A DNA stretch of 64,000 bases from Winslowiella toletana (GTDB lineage Bacteria > Pseudomonadota > Gammaproteobacteria > Enterobacterales > Enterobacteriaceae). Location: contig NZ_CP134152.1 in the NCBI RefSeq assembly GCF_032164335.1, forward strand, positions 4,402,001 through 4,466,000, in the 5' to 3' direction. The notes beneath the pieces are model-generated. The model ran no database searches. It was not told the origin of the DNA and saw only the letters and a program-made list of their open reading frames with translations. Shown piece by piece: positions 33,014 through 42,814 of the stretch. How positions within the stretch are numbered: the stretch's first letter is position 1; each line of letters opens with the position of its first letter. The translations under genes were made by a program, and so were the position numbers.

Positions 33014-33307
33014 TTACGCTTCAACAATTGCCAGAATGTCGCTTTCAGAGATGATCAACACGTCTTCATTGTCGATTTTTTCAGTTTTAGCGCCGTAGCC
33101 TTCATTGAAAATGACAACATCACCTACTTTCACGTCTAACGACTTAACATCACCGTTTTCCAGGATGCGGCCATTGCCTACCGCGAGAACTTCACCACGG
33201 GTAGATTTCGCCGCAGCAGAGCCGGTCAGAACGATGCCGCCAGCAGATTTGGATTCAACTTCTTTACGCTTAACGATTACACGATCGTGCAATGGACGAA
33301 TTTTCAT
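33014..33307 (-). CDS. groES: Co-chaperonin GroES
   Basis: Ten-kDa lid of the GroEL chamber. The start at 33307 ([20 protein letters not shown]) after AAAGGAGAGC gives 97 residues, the family length; a nine-codon upstream in-frame extension is unlikely. The mobile loop [15 protein letters not shown] is at about 20-34. First gene of the groESL operon. Confidence 0.99.
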   Translation of the reverse strand: MKIRPLHDRVIVKRKEVESKSAGGIVLTGSAAAKSTRGEVLAVGNGRILENGDVKSLDVKVGDVVIFNEGYGAKTEKIDNEDVLIISESDILAIVEA

Positions 33308-33386
33308 GTGATAGCTCTCCTTTGAGAAGTCCAATCAATTTTGGGATGAAAGCCGGTCATATTGGCTGCCGGCCTCGTGACGGAAG

Positions 33387-33415
33387 AGATAGGGCCAGGG
33401 TGGGTTGCTTTCAAG
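33387..33415 (-). promoter_or_regulatory. sigma-32 (RpoH) promoter of groESL
   Basis: On the minus strand CTTGAAA (33415-33409), a 14-bp spacer and CCCTATCT (33394-33387) match the heat-shock consensus CTTGAAA-N13-15-CCCCATNT. It lies about 80 bp upstream of groES, as in E. coli. Confidence 0.85.
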
Positions 33416-33478
33416 GGCAAAAAATTAATTTTTTTTACTTGCCAATGATTAGCCTTAAGTTTCCGTCATCAGGCTGAT

Positions 33479-33510
33479 AAAAAAAATGGGTGAAGCTGGC
33501 TTCACCCATT
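33479..33510 (-). terminator. fxsA terminator
   Basis: A perfect 11-bp stem AATGGGTGAAG/CTTCACCCATT (33485-33495 with 33500-33510) and a run of T on the minus strand, 17 bp past the fxsA stop. Confidence 0.88.
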
Positions 33511-33526
33511 AGTGATAACAGTTGTT

Positions 33527-33985
33527 TTAGCGATCTTTATGATCGTCGTGCTCAATACGCTCAATATCTTTGCGTTCGTACTCACCGTCGAACGTCTGAC
33601 CGCGATCGGGCCCGGCTGCTGTGCCACGCCATACTTTCAGATGCGGCATCAGTTTCAATGTCAGGTGCTTCTGTACCGGCGGCAGTAACAGCAACAAACC
33701 GATAAAATCGGTGAAGAAACCTGGCAGTAACAGCAAGAAACCCGCGAGGATCAGTGAAACGCTTTTCACCATCTCGACCGCCGGACTTTCGCCCGCCGCC
33801 AGCTTCTGCTGCATCAGCATAAAGTTTTTAATACCCTGGTTTTTCACCAGCGACACGCCGATGCAGGAGGTGAAAATCACCAGCAGCATGGTCATCAGCA
33901 CGCCTATCACGTGCGCAACCTGAATAAAGATGGAAATTTCTATCCAGGCCAGCAGAAAAAACACTAAAAACGGTAACCAGCGCAC
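33527..33985 (-). CDS. fxsA: FxsA membrane protein
   Basis: Inner-membrane protein of 152 residues (158 in E. coli) whose overproduction suppresses F-plasmid exclusion of phage T7. Hydrophobic helices are at about 3-20, 24-45, 76-97 and, less clearly, 98-103. The C-terminus is highly charged (DGEYERKDIERIEHDDHKDR). It lies upstream of groES on the same strand and diverges from aspA, as in E. coli. Its native role is unknown. Confidence 0.95.
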   Translation of the reverse strand: MRWLPFLVFFLLAWIEISIFIQVAHVIGVLMTMLLVIFTSCIGVSLVKNQGIKNFMLMQQKLAAGESPAVEMVKSVSLILAGFLLLLPGFFTDFIGLLLLLPPVQKHLTLKLMPHLKVWRGTAAGPDRGQTFDGEYERKDIERIEHDDHKDR

Positions 33986-34327
33986 CGCATACTCCTATGT
34001 AGAGGCCACCCCGCAAAAGGCACGGCGGCAAAAAATGGCGATTATCACAATCGTAGTTACTGAGATGGGAACGGTCAGACACTTTTTCAACCTGAAAGGT
34101 CGAAATTACTTCACAGGGTTAATTTTGGGACTACGATCACATATTGTTAACACCGTTTCGTTAGTAAATTGTCGTTAAGTGATCTGTGTTGCGGCATTTC
34201 TGACATAACAGCATATGATCGTGCTCGCCTGGTCGATAACGGATAAAATATCGGCGCTGGCATTCCACGACGAAATAATCACACGATTTGTGATGACTTA
34301 ACCGGTAGCAATAACAAGAAGGTTCCC
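33986..34327. other. divergent promoter region fxsA/aspA
   Basis: A 342-bp gap without a gene. It must hold the divergent promoters of fxsA and aspA. TAAGTGATCTGTGTTGCGGC near 34174-34193 and TTTGTGATGACTT near 34289-34301 each contain one CRP-like half-site, but neither has a good second half. I see no convincing complete operator. Confidence 0.5.
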
Positions 34328-35764
34328 ATGGTAAATAACATTCGTATCGAAGAAGACCTGTTAGGTATGCGGGAAGTTCCGGCAGATGCCTACTACGGTG
34401 TTCATACTTTGCGTGCGATTGAAAATTTCTATATCAGTAACAACAAAATCAGTGACATCCCTGAGTTTGTTCGCGGCATGGTAATGGTGAAAAAAGCAGC
34501 AGCAATGGCGAATAAGGAACTTCAGACCATTCCTCGCAACGTCGCCAACGCCATTATTCAGGCTTGTGATGAAGTGCTGAATAACGGCAAATGCATGGAC
34601 CAGTTCCCGGTTGATGTTTATCAGGGCGGTGCCGGCACCTCGGTTAACATGAATACCAATGAAGTGCTGGCTAACATCGGCCTTGAGCTGATGGGCCATC
34701 AAAAAGGTGAGTATCAGTTCCTTAATCCCAACGATCACGTCAATAAATGCCAGTCGACCAACGATGCCTACCCTACCGGTTTCCGCATCGCGGTTTACAG
34801 TTCGATTCTCAAACTGCTTGATGCAATTGGGCAATTAGGTGAAGGCTTCCAGCGCAAGGCCGTCGAATTCGAATCTGTGATCAAAATGGGCCGTACTCAG
34901 TTGCAGGATGCGGTACCGATGACCTTAGGTCAGGAATTCCACGCCTTCAGCGTGCTGCTGAATGAAGAGATCAAAAGCATTCTGCGCACCGGTGAACTGC
35001 TGCTCGAGGTAAACCTCGGTGCTACCGCTATCGGTACTCGCCTGAACACGCCGGAAGGCTATCAGCAGCTGGCGGTTCAGAAACTGGCGGAAGTCAGTAA
35101 TCTGCCTTGCGTACCGGCAGAAGATTTGATCGAAGCGACGTCTGACTGCGGCGCTTACGTGATGGTTCACTCCTCGCTAAAACGCCTGGCGGTGAAAATG
35201 TCCAAGATCTGTAACGATCTGCGTCTGCTCTCCTCCGGACCGCGCGCCGGTCTGAATGAGATCAACCTGCCAGAACTGCAGGCCGGTTCCTCCATCATGC
35301 CAGCTAAAGTTAACCCGGTGGTGCCAGAAGTGGTAAACCAGGTCTGCTTTAAAGTTATCGGTAACGACACCACGGTAACGATGGCTTCAGAAGCCGGTCA
35401 GCTGCAGCTGAACGTAATGGAACCAGTTATTGGTCAGGCGCTGTTTGAATCTATCCATATTTTGACCAATGCCTGTTATAATCTGCTGGAAAAATGCGTC
35501 AATGGCATTACCGCTAACAAAGCAGTCTGTGAAGCTTACGTATTTAACTCAATTGGTATCGTCACTTATCTCAACCCGTACATTGGTCACCACAATGGTG
35601 ATATCGTCGGTAAGATCTGTGCGGAAACCGGTAAGAGCGTGCGTGAAGTGGTGCTGGAGCGAGGCCTGTTGACCGAGGCAGAACTGGATGACATCTTCTC
35701 AATACAGAATCTGATGCATCCGGCATATAAGGCAAAACGCTATACCGATGAAAACGAACAATAA
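34328..35764 (+). CDS. aspA: Aspartate ammonia-lyase AspA
   Basis: Deaminates L-aspartate to fumarate and ammonia, feeding fumarate respiration. It is 478 residues, as in E. coli. The fumarase/aspartase signature [10 protein letters not shown] lies near 318-327 with the catalytic Ser, and [18 protein letters not shown] near 98-115 and [13 protein letters not shown] near 140-152 are conserved. The dicarboxylate exchanger dcuA follows after a terminator, the standard pairing for aspartate import and succinate export under low oxygen. Confidence 0.98.
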   Translation: MVNNIRIEEDLLGMREVPADAYYGVHTLRAIENFYISNNKISDIPEFVRGMVMVKKAAAMANKELQTIPRNVANAIIQACDEVLNNGKCMDQFPVDVYQGGAGTSVNMNTNEVLANIGLELMGHQKGEYQFLNPNDHVNKCQSTNDAYPTGFRIAVYSSILKLLDAIGQLGEGFQRKAVEFESVIKMGRTQLQDAVPMTLGQEFHAFSVLLNEEIKSILRTGELLLEVNLGATAIGTRLNTPEGYQQLAVQKLAEVSNLPCVPAEDLIEATSDCGAYVMVHSSLKRLAVKMSKICNDLRLLSSGPRAGLNEINLPELQAGSSIMPAKVNPVVPEVVNQVCFKVIGNDTTVTMASEAGQLQLNVMEPVIGQALFESIHILTNACYNLLEKCVNGITANKAVCEAYVFNSIGIVTYLNPYIGHHNGDIVGKICAETGKSVREVVLERGLLTEAELDDIFSIQNLMHPAYKAKRYTDENEQ

Positions 35765-35788
35765 AATTCAGACCGGTTAAACTTTTTT

Positions 35789-35824
35789 AAGGCACGTCAG
35801 TTCTCAGAACGACGTGCCTTTTTC
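35789..35824 (+). terminator. aspA terminator
   Basis: A 10-bp stem AAGGCACGTC/GACGTGCCTT (35789-35798 with 35811-35820) followed by a T run. Some readthrough to dcuA is probable, since dcuA begins only 60 bp further on. Confidence 0.88.
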
Positions 35825-35884
35825 ATGTCTGCAGCAAACAAATTATTAACGGTTAATTTTCATTTACTTATCAAGGAGCACAGT

Positions 35885-37186
35885 ATGATCACAGTTGAGC
35901 TGATCATCGTCCTGTTGGCCATCTATTTAGGTGCGCGACTGGGCGGGATTGGCATTGGGTTCGCCGGTGGACTGGGCGTGCTGGTATTGACGCTGGGCTG
36001 CCAGATAAAGCCCGGTGCCATTCCCTTCGACGTGATTGAAATCATTATGGCGGTGATTGCAGCCATTGCCGCCATGCAGGTGGCGGGCGGGATGGATTAC
36101 CTGGTCAGCCTTGCCGAGCGCCTGCTGCGCAAGCATCCGCGCCACATAACCTTCCTTGCACCACTGGTGACTTATCTGATGACGCTACTGGCTGGTACTG
36201 GCCATACGGCGTTCTCCACCCTGCCGGTAATTGCCGAGGTGGCGAAAGAGCAAGGCGTGCGCCCTTCGCGTCCACTGTCGATTGCCGTGGTGGCCTCGCA
36301 GATTGCCATTACCGCTTCACCGATCTCCGCAGCCGTGGTGTTCTTCGCCGGTATTCTTGAGCCACAAGGCATTAGCTACCTTGAACTGCTGGCGGTGGCG
36401 ATCCCTTCAACCATGGTAGCGATATTTATTGCCGCGCTGATTACCAATTTCCTCGGCAAAGAGCTGAAAGACGATCCGGTCTACCAGTCGAAGCTGGAAA
36501 AAGGCGAGGTCACGCTGCGCGGTGCCAGCGTATTTGAAGAAAAACCTGGCGCGAAACGCTCAGTGCTGCTGTTCCTGTTGGGCATCGTGGCAGTGGTGTT
36601 TTATGCTACCGCCATCAGCGATACCGTCGGCCTGATCAGCAACCCGGTGCTGCCGCGCAATGAAGCCATCGTGGTGTTTATGTTGACGATTGCCACGCTA
36701 ATCTGCGTCAGTTGTAAAGTGGATACCAGCGAAATCCTCTCTGCCAGCACCTTTAAATCGGGAATGAGCGCCTGTATCTGTGTGCTCGGCGTCGCGTGGC
36801 TGGGCGATACTTTTGTCAGAGCCCATATCGATGATATCCAGGCCGTGGCTGGCGATCTGCTGCAAAGCTATCCGTGGATGCTGGCAATCGTGCTGTTCTT
36901 CGCCTCAACCCTGCTGTACTCACAGGCCGCCACCACCAAAGCGCTGATGCCTGCGGCGTTAGTACTCGGCGTTTCGCCAATCACCGCAGTGGCTTCCTTT
37001 GCTGCGGTATCGGCACTGTTTGTACTGCCGACTTACCCGACCCTGCTGGCGGCGGTGGAAATGGATGATACCGGCTCGACGCGTATTGGTAAGTTCGTCT
37101 TTAACCACTCGTTCCTGATTCCCGGCGTGATAGCGATTGTGCTGTCAGTGCTGGCTGGCTTTGTCTTTGGCCAGTTGATTTTATAA
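35885..37186 (+). CDS. dcuA: C4-dicarboxylate transporter DcuA
   Basis: Inner-membrane antiporter for aspartate, fumarate, malate and succinate. The start at 35885 (MITVELIIVLLAIYLGARLGG) after AAGGAGCACAGT gives 433 residues, the E. coli DcuA length; an in-frame start 20 codons earlier lacks a site. About ten to twelve hydrophobic helices span the protein. IGFAGGLGVLVLTLG near 24-38, TASPISAAVVFFAGI near 141-155 and LYSQAATTKALMPAALVLG near 345-363 fit DcuA better than DcuB. It is downstream of aspA. Confidence 0.96.
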   Translation: MITVELIIVLLAIYLGARLGGIGIGFAGGLGVLVLTLGCQIKPGAIPFDVIEIIMAVIAAIAAMQVAGGMDYLVSLAERLLRKHPRHITFLAPLVTYLMTLLAGTGHTAFSTLPVIAEVAKEQGVRPSRPLSIAVVASQIAITASPISAAVVFFAGILEPQGISYLELLAVAIPSTMVAIFIAALITNFLGKELKDDPVYQSKLEKGEVTLRGASVFEEKPGAKRSVLLFLLGIVAVVFYATAISDTVGLISNPVLPRNEAIVVFMLTIATLICVSCKVDTSEILSASTFKSGMSACICVLGVAWLGDTFVRAHIDDIQAVAGDLLQSYPWMLAIVLFFASTLLYSQAATTKALMPAALVLGVSPITAVASFAAVSALFVLPTYPTLLAAVEMDDTGSTRIGKFVFNHSFLIPGVIAIVLSVLAGFVFGQLIL

Positions 37187-37196
37187 TCTGCCTTCT

Positions 37197-37219
37197 CCCT
37201 CCCCATCCCGTGGGGAGGG
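37197..37219. terminator. hairpin after dcuA
   Basis: A 9-bp stem CCCTCCCCA/TGGGGAGGG with a TCCCG loop, 11 bp past the dcuA stop, followed by TTGC only. It is a probable weak terminator; GC-rich stems of this type are also common intergenic repeats in enterics. Confidence 0.55.
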
Positions 37220-37310
37220 TTGCACTGTTCGCCACTGTTGCTTACATCCTGTCAAAGCCGGCACTACAGCCGCGTGATATAATTTGCGCTTTCCACCAAA
37301 GGAGTGCTCG

Positions 37311-37634
37311 ATGAGCCAGTCCACCGCTATTGTGCTGCTGTGCACCGCACCTGACGAAGACAGTGCCGAAGAGCTGGCGGCTCAGGCGCTGGCAGCAAGG
37401 CTTGCCGCCTGCGTTACCATGCTGCCGGGTGCCACCTCCTGGTACTATTGGGAAGGAAAACTTGAGCAGGCAACTGAAGTTCAGCTGCTGCTGAAAAGTG
37501 ACGTCGCCCATCAGCAACAGCTTATCGAGCTGTTGAAAGCCGCACATCCTTACCAGACACCGGAACTTCTGGTCCTGCCCGTACAACATGGAGAGAGTGA
37601 ATACCTGTCATGGCTCAGCGCATCTTTAAGCTAG
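37311..37634 (+). CDS. cutA: CutA1 divalent-cation tolerance protein
   Basis: Small trimeric PII-like protein implicated in copper and divalent-metal tolerance. The start at 37311 ([20 protein letters not shown]) after AAAGGAGTG gives 107 residues. CutA1 motifs: [20 protein letters not shown] near 31-50 with [16 protein letters not shown], and the C-terminal [13 protein letters not shown]. Its last 25 bp overlap dsbD, so the two are translationally coupled. Confidence 0.96.
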   Translation: MSQSTAIVLLCTAPDEDSAEELAAQALAARLAACVTMLPGATSWYYWEGKLEQATEVQLLLKSDVAHQQQLIELLKAAHPYQTPELLVLPVQHGESEYLSWLSASLS

Positions 37635-39334
37635 TTTTTATTCTGCTAATCGGCCTGTTCAGCATTCAGGCCAATGCCTCGCTGTTCGGGCAACAAAGTA
37701 CCCGCCAGTTTGTGCCGGTGAATCAGGCTTTTGCTTTCGATTTTGATCAGAAAGATAACCAGCTCACCCTCAGTTGGCAGGTAAAGCCGGGCTACTATCT
37801 TTATCGTCAGCAGATCACTATCGAACCGCACGCAGCCCGGCTGGCGCAATTTAGCCTGCCGCCAGGTCAGCCGCATGAAGATGAATTTTATGGCAAAACC
37901 GAGATCTATCCTGACGATCTGAAGTTGCCGCTGACGATACTGCAGGCTGATGGCGATGCGACGGTACGCGTGACGTATCAGGGTTGTGCCAGCGCGGGTT
38001 TCTGTTATCCGCCGGAAACCCGCGATATTCCGTTAAGCAAAGTCGCCGCCAACGCAGCGCCTGAAACAGCGAACAGCGCCAGTCGTGAGCAGCAATCAGC
38101 GGCTACAGAGAGCAATCTGCCGTTCTCGCCACTCTGGGCGCTACTGATTGGCATCGGCGTGGCTTTCACCCCTTGCGTGTTGCCGATGTACCCGTTGATT
38201 TCCGGTATTATTCTCGGCGGCAGTAAACGCCTGTCGTTTGGACGCCTGCTGGCACTGGCGCTGGTGTATGTGCAGGGAATGGCGTTGACCTACACTCTGA
38301 TGGGCATCGTGGTCGCCGCCGCTGGCCTGCGCTTTCAGGCCGCGCTGCAACACCCTTATGTCCTGATTGGCCTGTCGGCGCTGTTCGTGCTACTGGCTCT
38401 GTCAATGTTTGGCCTGTTCTCACTGCAATTGCCTTCTGCGCTGCAAACCCGGCTGACGCTGTGGAGTAATCGCCAGCAAGGTGGCTCGCTGTTCGGCGTG
38501 TTCCTGATGGGGGCGCTGGCCGGATTAATTTGTTCTCCCTGCACCACCGCCCCGCTCAGTGCGATTCTGCTGTATATCGCCCAGAGCGGAAATATGCTGG
38601 CAGGCGCAGGAACACTGTATCTGTATGCACTTGGCATGGGGCTGCCGCTGATTGCCATCACCCTGTTCGGCAATAAGCTGCTGCCAAAAAGCGGGCCATG
38701 GATGCAGACGGTGAAAGAGGGCTTTGGTTTTGTCATCCTCGCCTTACCGGTATTCCTGCTGGAGCGCGTGATTGGCGAGCAGTGGGGTCTGCGTCTCTGG
38801 AGCCTGCTGGGCGTCGCCTTCTTTGGCTGGGCGTTTATTACCAGCCTTGGCAATAACAAAGGCAAAGGCTGGCTGCGGGTAGTCCAGCTGATTCTGTTGC
38901 TGGCCGCGCTAATCAGCGTACGCCCGTTGCAGGACTGGGCATTTGCAACGCCGCCAGCCGCCACCGCGGGGGCCCATCTGGATTTTAACCGCATCACCAG
39001 CAGTGACGAGCTGACTCAGGCGCTAAAAAATAATCAGGGTAGAATCAGCATGCTTGATCTGTATGCCGACTGGTGTGTAGCCTGCAAAGAGTTTGAAAAA
39101 TACACCTTCAGTGATGCACAGGTGCAAGCCTCTCTGGCGGATGTGCAACTGTTGCAGGCTGACGTCACGGCTAACAGCGCCACTGACAGCGCGCTGTTAC
39201 AGCGCTTACAGGTGCTGGGGCTGCCGACCATTCTGTTTTTTGACGCCAGCGGTAAAGAGATTCCCGGATCGCGCATTACCGGCTTTATGAAAGCGGCCGC
39301 TTTTAAGGCGCATTTGCAGAAAGTCATCCAGTAA
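37610..39334 (+). CDS. dsbD: Thiol:disulfide interchange protein DsbD
   Basis: Carries electrons from cytosolic thioredoxin across the inner membrane to periplasmic DsbC, DsbG and CcmG. It is 574 residues. A signal peptide (about 1-23, ending FSIQANA) is followed by the N-terminal domain with the Cys pair in [14 protein letters not shown] near 126-139. The eight-helix membrane domain (about 175-440) contains [11 protein letters not shown] near 187 and [13 protein letters not shown] near 306. The C-terminal thioredoxin-like domain has [18 protein letters not shown] near 483-500. It is coupled to cutA. Confidence 0.97.
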   Translation: MAQRIFKLVFILLIGLFSIQANASLFGQQSTRQFVPVNQAFAFDFDQKDNQLTLSWQVKPGYYLYRQQITIEPHAARLAQFSLPPGQPHEDEFYGKTEIYPDDLKLPLTILQADGDATVRVTYQGCASAGFCYPPETRDIPLSKVAANAAPETANSASREQQSAATESNLPFSPLWALLIGIGVAFTPCVLPMYPLISGIILGGSKRLSFGRLLALALVYVQGMALTYTLMGIVVAAAGLRFQAALQHPYVLIGLSALFVLLALSMFGLFSLQLPSALQTRLTLWSNRQQGGSLFGVFLMGALAGLICSPCTTAPLSAILLYIAQSGNMLAGAGTLYLYALGMGLPLIAITLFGNKLLPKSGPWMQTVKEGFGFVILALPVFLLERVIGEQWGLRLWSLLGVAFFGWAFITSLGNNKGKGWLRVVQLILLLAALISVRPLQDWAFATPPAATAGAHLDFNRITSSDELTQALKNNQGRISMLDLYADWCVACKEFEKYTFSDAQVQASLADVQLLQADVTANSATDSALLQRLQVLGLPTILFFDASGKEIPGSRITGFMKAAAFKAHLQKVIQ

Positions 39335-39413
39335 ACGACACTTGTTTCCAGAAATCGTCACCGTGAATCCCGGCCTGACGCCGGATGAGGAATGCATACA
39401 AGAGGAGTTTCAC

Positions 39414-39992
39414 TTGCAACGTGAACAAATACTCGAGCATGCGCTAAACGTGCTCGAGCAGAACGGCCTGGCCGCCACCACATCTTTATCGATGCTGGCT
39501 GGCAATGTCGATATCCCGCAGGAACAGCTGCAGCGCTTCTGGCCCGATCGCGACGCCCTGCTCTATGACGCATTACGCTTTCATGGTCAGCAGATTGATA
39601 ACTGGCGACACCAGCTGCTGCTGGATGAGACGCTTAACGCCGAAGAGAAACTGCTGGCACGCTACAAAGTGCTGGAAGAGTCTGTCGGTAATGGGCGCTT
39701 TCCCGGCTGCCTGTTTATCGCCGCCTGCAGTTTTTACCCGCAGACCGACCATCCGATTCACCAGCTTGCCGAGCAGCAAAAACGCGCCTCCTGGCAATAT
39801 ACCCATCAGTTGCTGACTGAGCTGGAGACCGATAACCCAACGCTGGTTGCCGAGCAGATGGAGCTGATTCTGGAAGGCTGCCTGAGTAAGCTGCTGGTCA
39901 AGCGCAATGTACAGGATGTCGCAACCGCTTACCGGCTGGCGGAAGATGTGCTGCGATTTGCACTGTGTCGTAAAAACGGCGCATTGACCTGA
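39414..39992 (+). CDS. yjdC: TetR-family regulator YjdC
   Basis: TetR-type DNA-binding protein of unknown target. I chose the TTG at 39414 ([21 protein letters not shown]), which follows AGAGGAG at good spacing and gives 192 residues, close to E. coli YjdC (191). A longer in-frame ATG at 39342 would add 24 residues unlike the family. The helix-turn-helix lies at about 7-52, with [21 protein letters not shown] in place of the usual recognition sequence. The ligand domain includes [14 protein letters not shown]. It lies 79 bp past dsbD, as in E. coli. Confidence 0.92.
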   Translation: MQREQILEHALNVLEQNGLAATTSLSMLAGNVDIPQEQLQRFWPDRDALLYDALRFHGQQIDNWRHQLLLDETLNAEEKLLARYKVLEESVGNGRFPGCLFIAACSFYPQTDHPIHQLAEQQKRASWQYTHQLLTELETDNPTLVAEQMELILEGCLSKLLVKRNVQDVATAYRLAEDVLRFALCRKNGALT

Positions 39993-40091
39993 GCATTATT
40001 CATCCCGAATGACTGAAAATCAGCCAGTCAGCGTGTTTTTCGCAGAAAGCCGTTGACGCCACACGACCTTTACGGTTTAATGCGCCCCGTT

Positions 40092-40167
40092 GCCCGAATA
40101 GCTCAGTCGGTAGAGCAGGGGATTGAAAATCCCCGTGTCCTTGGTTCGATTCCGAGTTCGGGCACCA
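40092..40167 (+). tRNA. tRNA-Phe(GAA)
   Basis: A 76-nt cloverleaf GCCCGAATAGCTCAGTCGG..., anticodon GAA in GATTGAAAATC, TTCGATT T-loop, and encoded CCA. It corresponds to E. coli pheU, a frequent integration site for genomic islands; conserved gene order ends here. Confidence 0.98.
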
Positions 40168-40177
40168 TATTTAAAGA

Positions 40178-40201
40178 AACCCGCCTCTGGCGGGTTTTTT
40201 G
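40178..40201 (+). terminator. tRNA-Phe terminator
   Basis: An 8-bp stem AACCCGCC/GGCGGGTT with a TCT loop and a T run, 11 bp past the encoded CCA. Confidence 0.9.
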
Positions 40202-40445
40202 CTTTATAGCGCTCAACGGGATCGCTCCTCTTTGATGCCCCCCAGCCATTCTGTTCACTTTACCTGTTTAAAACCGCCAATAAACACGACTCTCATCGCC
40301 CTGAATACCTTGTAGATTGATCACCACCAGGCTGCATATGAAGTCGCAGATTAGATTGATTTTACGGAACCCGCAGCTACCCTATGTACTTATCGGAAAC
40401 CCAGCCTGCATACATTCAGAAATTACCTCAAGACAGATAATCACT

Positions 40446-40802
40446 ATGAAAAGAGAAACGCTGTTTAAATATGCCCGTGAACACTATAAGTCCGAGCCAG
40501 AATTTTTATGGCGCAATCTCCCTGGCTATGCAGTTCTGCGCCACCATAATGGTGGAAAGTGGTTCGGGCTGGTAATGAATGTGCCTGGCTCCAGACTGGG
40601 TCTCAAGACCGATGAGGTAGTCGATGTTCTTGAGGTTAAGGTCAGGCCAGAACACAGTGGGTCTTTGCGCAAAAAGGACGGGATTTTACCGGCTTACCAT
40701 ATGAATAAAGAGCACTGGATAAGCATAGTGCTTTCAGGTCCGTTATCGCAGAAAGAGATCCACGATCTGCTGGCTGAAAGTCATGAACTGACCTCGGGTT
40801 GA
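40446..40802 (+). CDS. MmcQ/YjbR family protein
   Basis: Small cytosolic protein of 118 residues in the MmcQ/YjbR (CyaY-like fold) family, predicted to bind nucleic acid but without a defined role. The start at 40446 (MKRETLFKYAREHYKSEPEF) gives the family length; the longer in-frame start lacks similarity. Family features: PEFLWRNLPGYAVLRHHNGGKWFGLVM in two blocks near 18-45, and YHMNKEHWISIVLSG near 83-97, typical of the YjbR C-terminal half. First gene of the accessory region; no operon partner. Confidence 0.88.
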   Translation: MKRETLFKYAREHYKSEPEFLWRNLPGYAVLRHHNGGKWFGLVMNVPGSRLGLKTDEVVDVLEVKVRPEHSGSLRKKDGILPAYHMNKEHWISIVLSGPLSQKEIHDLLAESHELTSG

Positions 40803-40819
40803 ATGCCGACCTGCCCCTT

Positions 40820-40847
40820 CAGCCATCAGCCATCAGCCATCAGCCAC
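40820..40847. repeat. heptanucleotide tandem repeat (CAGCCAT)4
   Basis: Three exact copies and one near-copy (last base C for T) of CAGCCAT run head to tail directly after the YjbR-type gene. It is outside any reading frame that I support. Confidence 0.85.
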
Positions 40848-41294
40848 CAATAATTTCCAGAATATGAGAATTGGGACGGCCAGGTCCCAATTCCATAAAC
40901 AAACAGACTTTCCATACTTCCTCCAGTAACCAGAATTGAAAAACGCTATTTTATTATTCTTTAAATAAGTCTTAATGATTAATATTGAGGGGTGAGCGCC
41001 TGCTGTTGTCGTAGCTTGCATCCGCCTTGACTTTAGCAGCCGTACAGCCATCTGAATGTTTAAGCGGTTAAAATAAAAAACATAAACCTTGCTAAAATAA
41101 TATCTCTATGTCTTAATAACGCCATCGGTTTGGAATACAGACCTTATGAAAGCAGTTTTAGTAAAGCAGTCCTCAGTTCAGGTGTTATCCACAGATACCC
41201 TTCTTCGTGAGCCTCCTCCTAAGTGCCAAATAAGTAACTCTAAATACAGGCCATCATCGCCGCTCTTAGTGGCTCATTAATTAAGGAAGTATCT
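40848..41294 (+). promoter_or_regulatory. AT-rich leader region of the cold shock gene
   Basis: A 447-bp gap without a supported gene. Enterobacterial cspA-type genes carry a 5' leader of about 150 nt that folds into a temperature-sensitive structure. The last part of this gap (about 41130-41294) is in the right place and ends with TTAAGGAAGTATCT before the ATG, but I could not place a canonical cold box with confidence. Confidence 0.4.
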
Positions 41295-41507
41295 ATGTCT
41301 AATAAAATGACTGGTTTAGTAAAATGGTTTAATTCTGATAAAGGTTTTGGCTTTATCACTCCGAACGACGGCAGTAAGGACGTATTTGTCCATTTCTCTG
41401 CTATCCAGAGTGACAACTACAAAACACTTGATGAAGGTCAGCAGGTCTCCTTCACCATTGAAAATGGCGCTAAAGGCCCTGCGGCTGGAAACGTCACAGC
41501 GCTGTAA
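41295..41507 (+). CDS. CspA-family cold shock protein
   Basis: A 70-residue single cold-shock domain that binds single-stranded RNA and DNA and acts as an RNA chaperone. It begins [23 protein letters not shown]1 is KGFGFI (about 16-21) and RNP2 is VFVHF (about 30-34). It is very close to E. coli CspA and CspG in length and sequence. Which paralogue it corresponds to cannot be decided here. A terminator follows 77 bp later. Confidence 0.96.
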   Translation: MSNKMTGLVKWFNSDKGFGFITPNDGSKDVFVHFSAIQSDNYKTLDEGQQVSFTIENGAKGPAAGNVTAL

Positions 41508-41584
41508 GACGCGCTAATTATCAGTGACGCTTACAATAGCGATGAAGACAATAGTCTGAGCAGTTAAGCGCTGATAATAAAATG

Positions 41585-41607
41585 AACCCGCCTGGTGCGG
41601 GTTTTTT
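41585..41607 (+). terminator. terminator of the cold shock gene
   Basis: A 7-bp stem AACCCGC/GCGGGTT with a five-base loop and a T run (41602-41607). Confidence 0.88.
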
Positions 41608-41669
41608 ATTACCCTGATTTCACCGTTAAGGATTCACTTTATTGCCGCGATGGCCGTTATCGCTCAGTC

Positions 41670-41737
41670 CGGTTAAGGGTCTGGGGTAGTAGGCGATCGA
41701 TCCGATCGCTCAACCCAGACAGCGTTCTGTTTAACCG
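41670..41737. repeat. nested three-stem palindrome
   Basis: Three concentric inverted repeats: CGGTTAA (41670-41676) with TTAACCG (41731-41737); GTCTGGG (41679-41685) with CCCAGAC (41714-41720); and GCGATCG (41693-41699) with CGATCGC (41703-41709) around ATC. It lies between the cold shock gene and mesD (convergent), without a U-tract after it. Confidence 0.8.
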
Positions 41738-41755
41738 CTCGTATATCCAGCGACG

Positions 41756-42787
41756 TTATTTAGCCAGCAGCTCTTTTCTGACGATTTCAGCACCTGCGCT
41801 TAAGGCATCCAGCTTGCCTCTTGCGACTCCACGAGGTAAAGGAATCATGCCGCAGTTGGTGCAAGGATAAAGCTTGTCGGCGTCGACAAACTGCAGGGCT
41901 TTTCGCAGCGTAGCCGCGACTTCCTCTGGCGTCTCAACGGTATTGGTTGCCACGTCAATAGCGCCAACCATCACCTTTTTACCCCGGATCAGCTCCATCA
42001 GTTCCATCGGAACATGGGAGTTTTGACATTCCAGTGAAATGATATCGATATTAGATTTTTGCAGTTTTGGAAAAATCTCTTCATATTGGCGCCACTCTGT
42101 ACCCAGCGTTTTTTTCCAGTCGGTATTGGCTTTGATGCCATAGCCGTAGCAAATATGCACAGCGGTTTCACATTTAAGCCCTTCAATAGCTCTTTCTAAC
42201 GTGGCAATTCCCCAGTCATTTACCTCATCAAAGAACACATTAAATGCTGGCTCATCAAACTGGATAATATCGACGCCGACGGCCTCTAATTCTTTGGCTT
42301 CTTCATTGAGAATTTTAGCGAATTCCCAGGCGAGTTTTTCGCGACTTTTATAGTGATTATCATAAAGCGTATCGATCATCGTCATCGGCCCAGGCAGAGC
42401 CCATTTAATAGGTTGGCTGGTTTGCTGACGTAAAAATTTGGCATCTTCAACAAAAACAGACTTTTGACGGCTCACAGGGCCAACCACTGTCGGCACGCTC
42501 GCTTCGTAACGATTACGAATTTTAACCGTCTCACGCTTTTCGAAATCCACTCCGCTGAGGTGCTCAATAAACGTCGTGACAAAATGTTGACGCGTTTGCT
42601 CGCCATCACTGACAATATCAATACCAGCTTGTTGCTGATCTTCCAGGCACAGACGCAGAGCATCTTGTCTGCCGTCAATTAATTCCTGACCTTCTAATTT
42701 CCACGGTGACCAAAGTGTCTCAGGTTGTGCGAGCCATGAGGGCTTCGGTAAACTGCCAGCGGTTGAAGTGGGTAATAATTTTTTCAT
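41756..42787 (-). CDS. mesD: MesD, core-only folate-independent methionine synthase
   Basis: MetE-like catalytic barrel of 343 residues without the MetE N-terminal half. Zinc ligands expected from MetE are present: His211 and Cys213 (VHICYG), Glu253 (SLECQNSH) and Cys312 (NCGM). DIVSDGEQTR near 58-66 and FDEPAF near 177-182 are family signatures. It follows a DUF1852 gene (MesX) with a 27-bp gap. That pairing defines the MesD class described by Price and colleagues, in which methionine is made from homocysteine without a folate methyl donor and with need for oxygen and MesX. The methyl donor remains unclear. It should be read as a backup or parallel to MetE/MetH, which are not in the window. 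Confidence 0.88.
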   Translation of the reverse strand: MKKLLPTSTAGSLPKPSWLAQPETLWSPWKLEGQELIDGRQDALRLCLEDQQQAGIDIVSDGEQTRQHFVTTFIEHLSGVDFEKRETVKIRNRYEASVPTVVGPVSRQKSVFVEDAKFLRQQTSQPIKWALPGPMTMIDTLYDNHYKSREKLAWEFAKILNEEAKELEAVGVDIIQFDEPAFNVFFDEVNDWGIATLERAIEGLKCETAVHICYGYGIKANTDWKKTLGTEWRQYEEIFPKLQKSNIDIISLECQNSHVPMELMELIRGKKVMVGAIDVATNTVETPEEVAATLRKALQFVDADKLYPCTNCGMIPLPRGVARGKLDALSAGAEIVRKELLAK

Positions 42788-42814
42788 AATAGATGACCTT
42801 GTATTTTTGACTAA

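Noticed and set aside
34174-34301. CRP or FNR site upstream of aspA
   Set aside because: Two TGTGA-like half-sites are present but neither has a matching second half at the required spacing.
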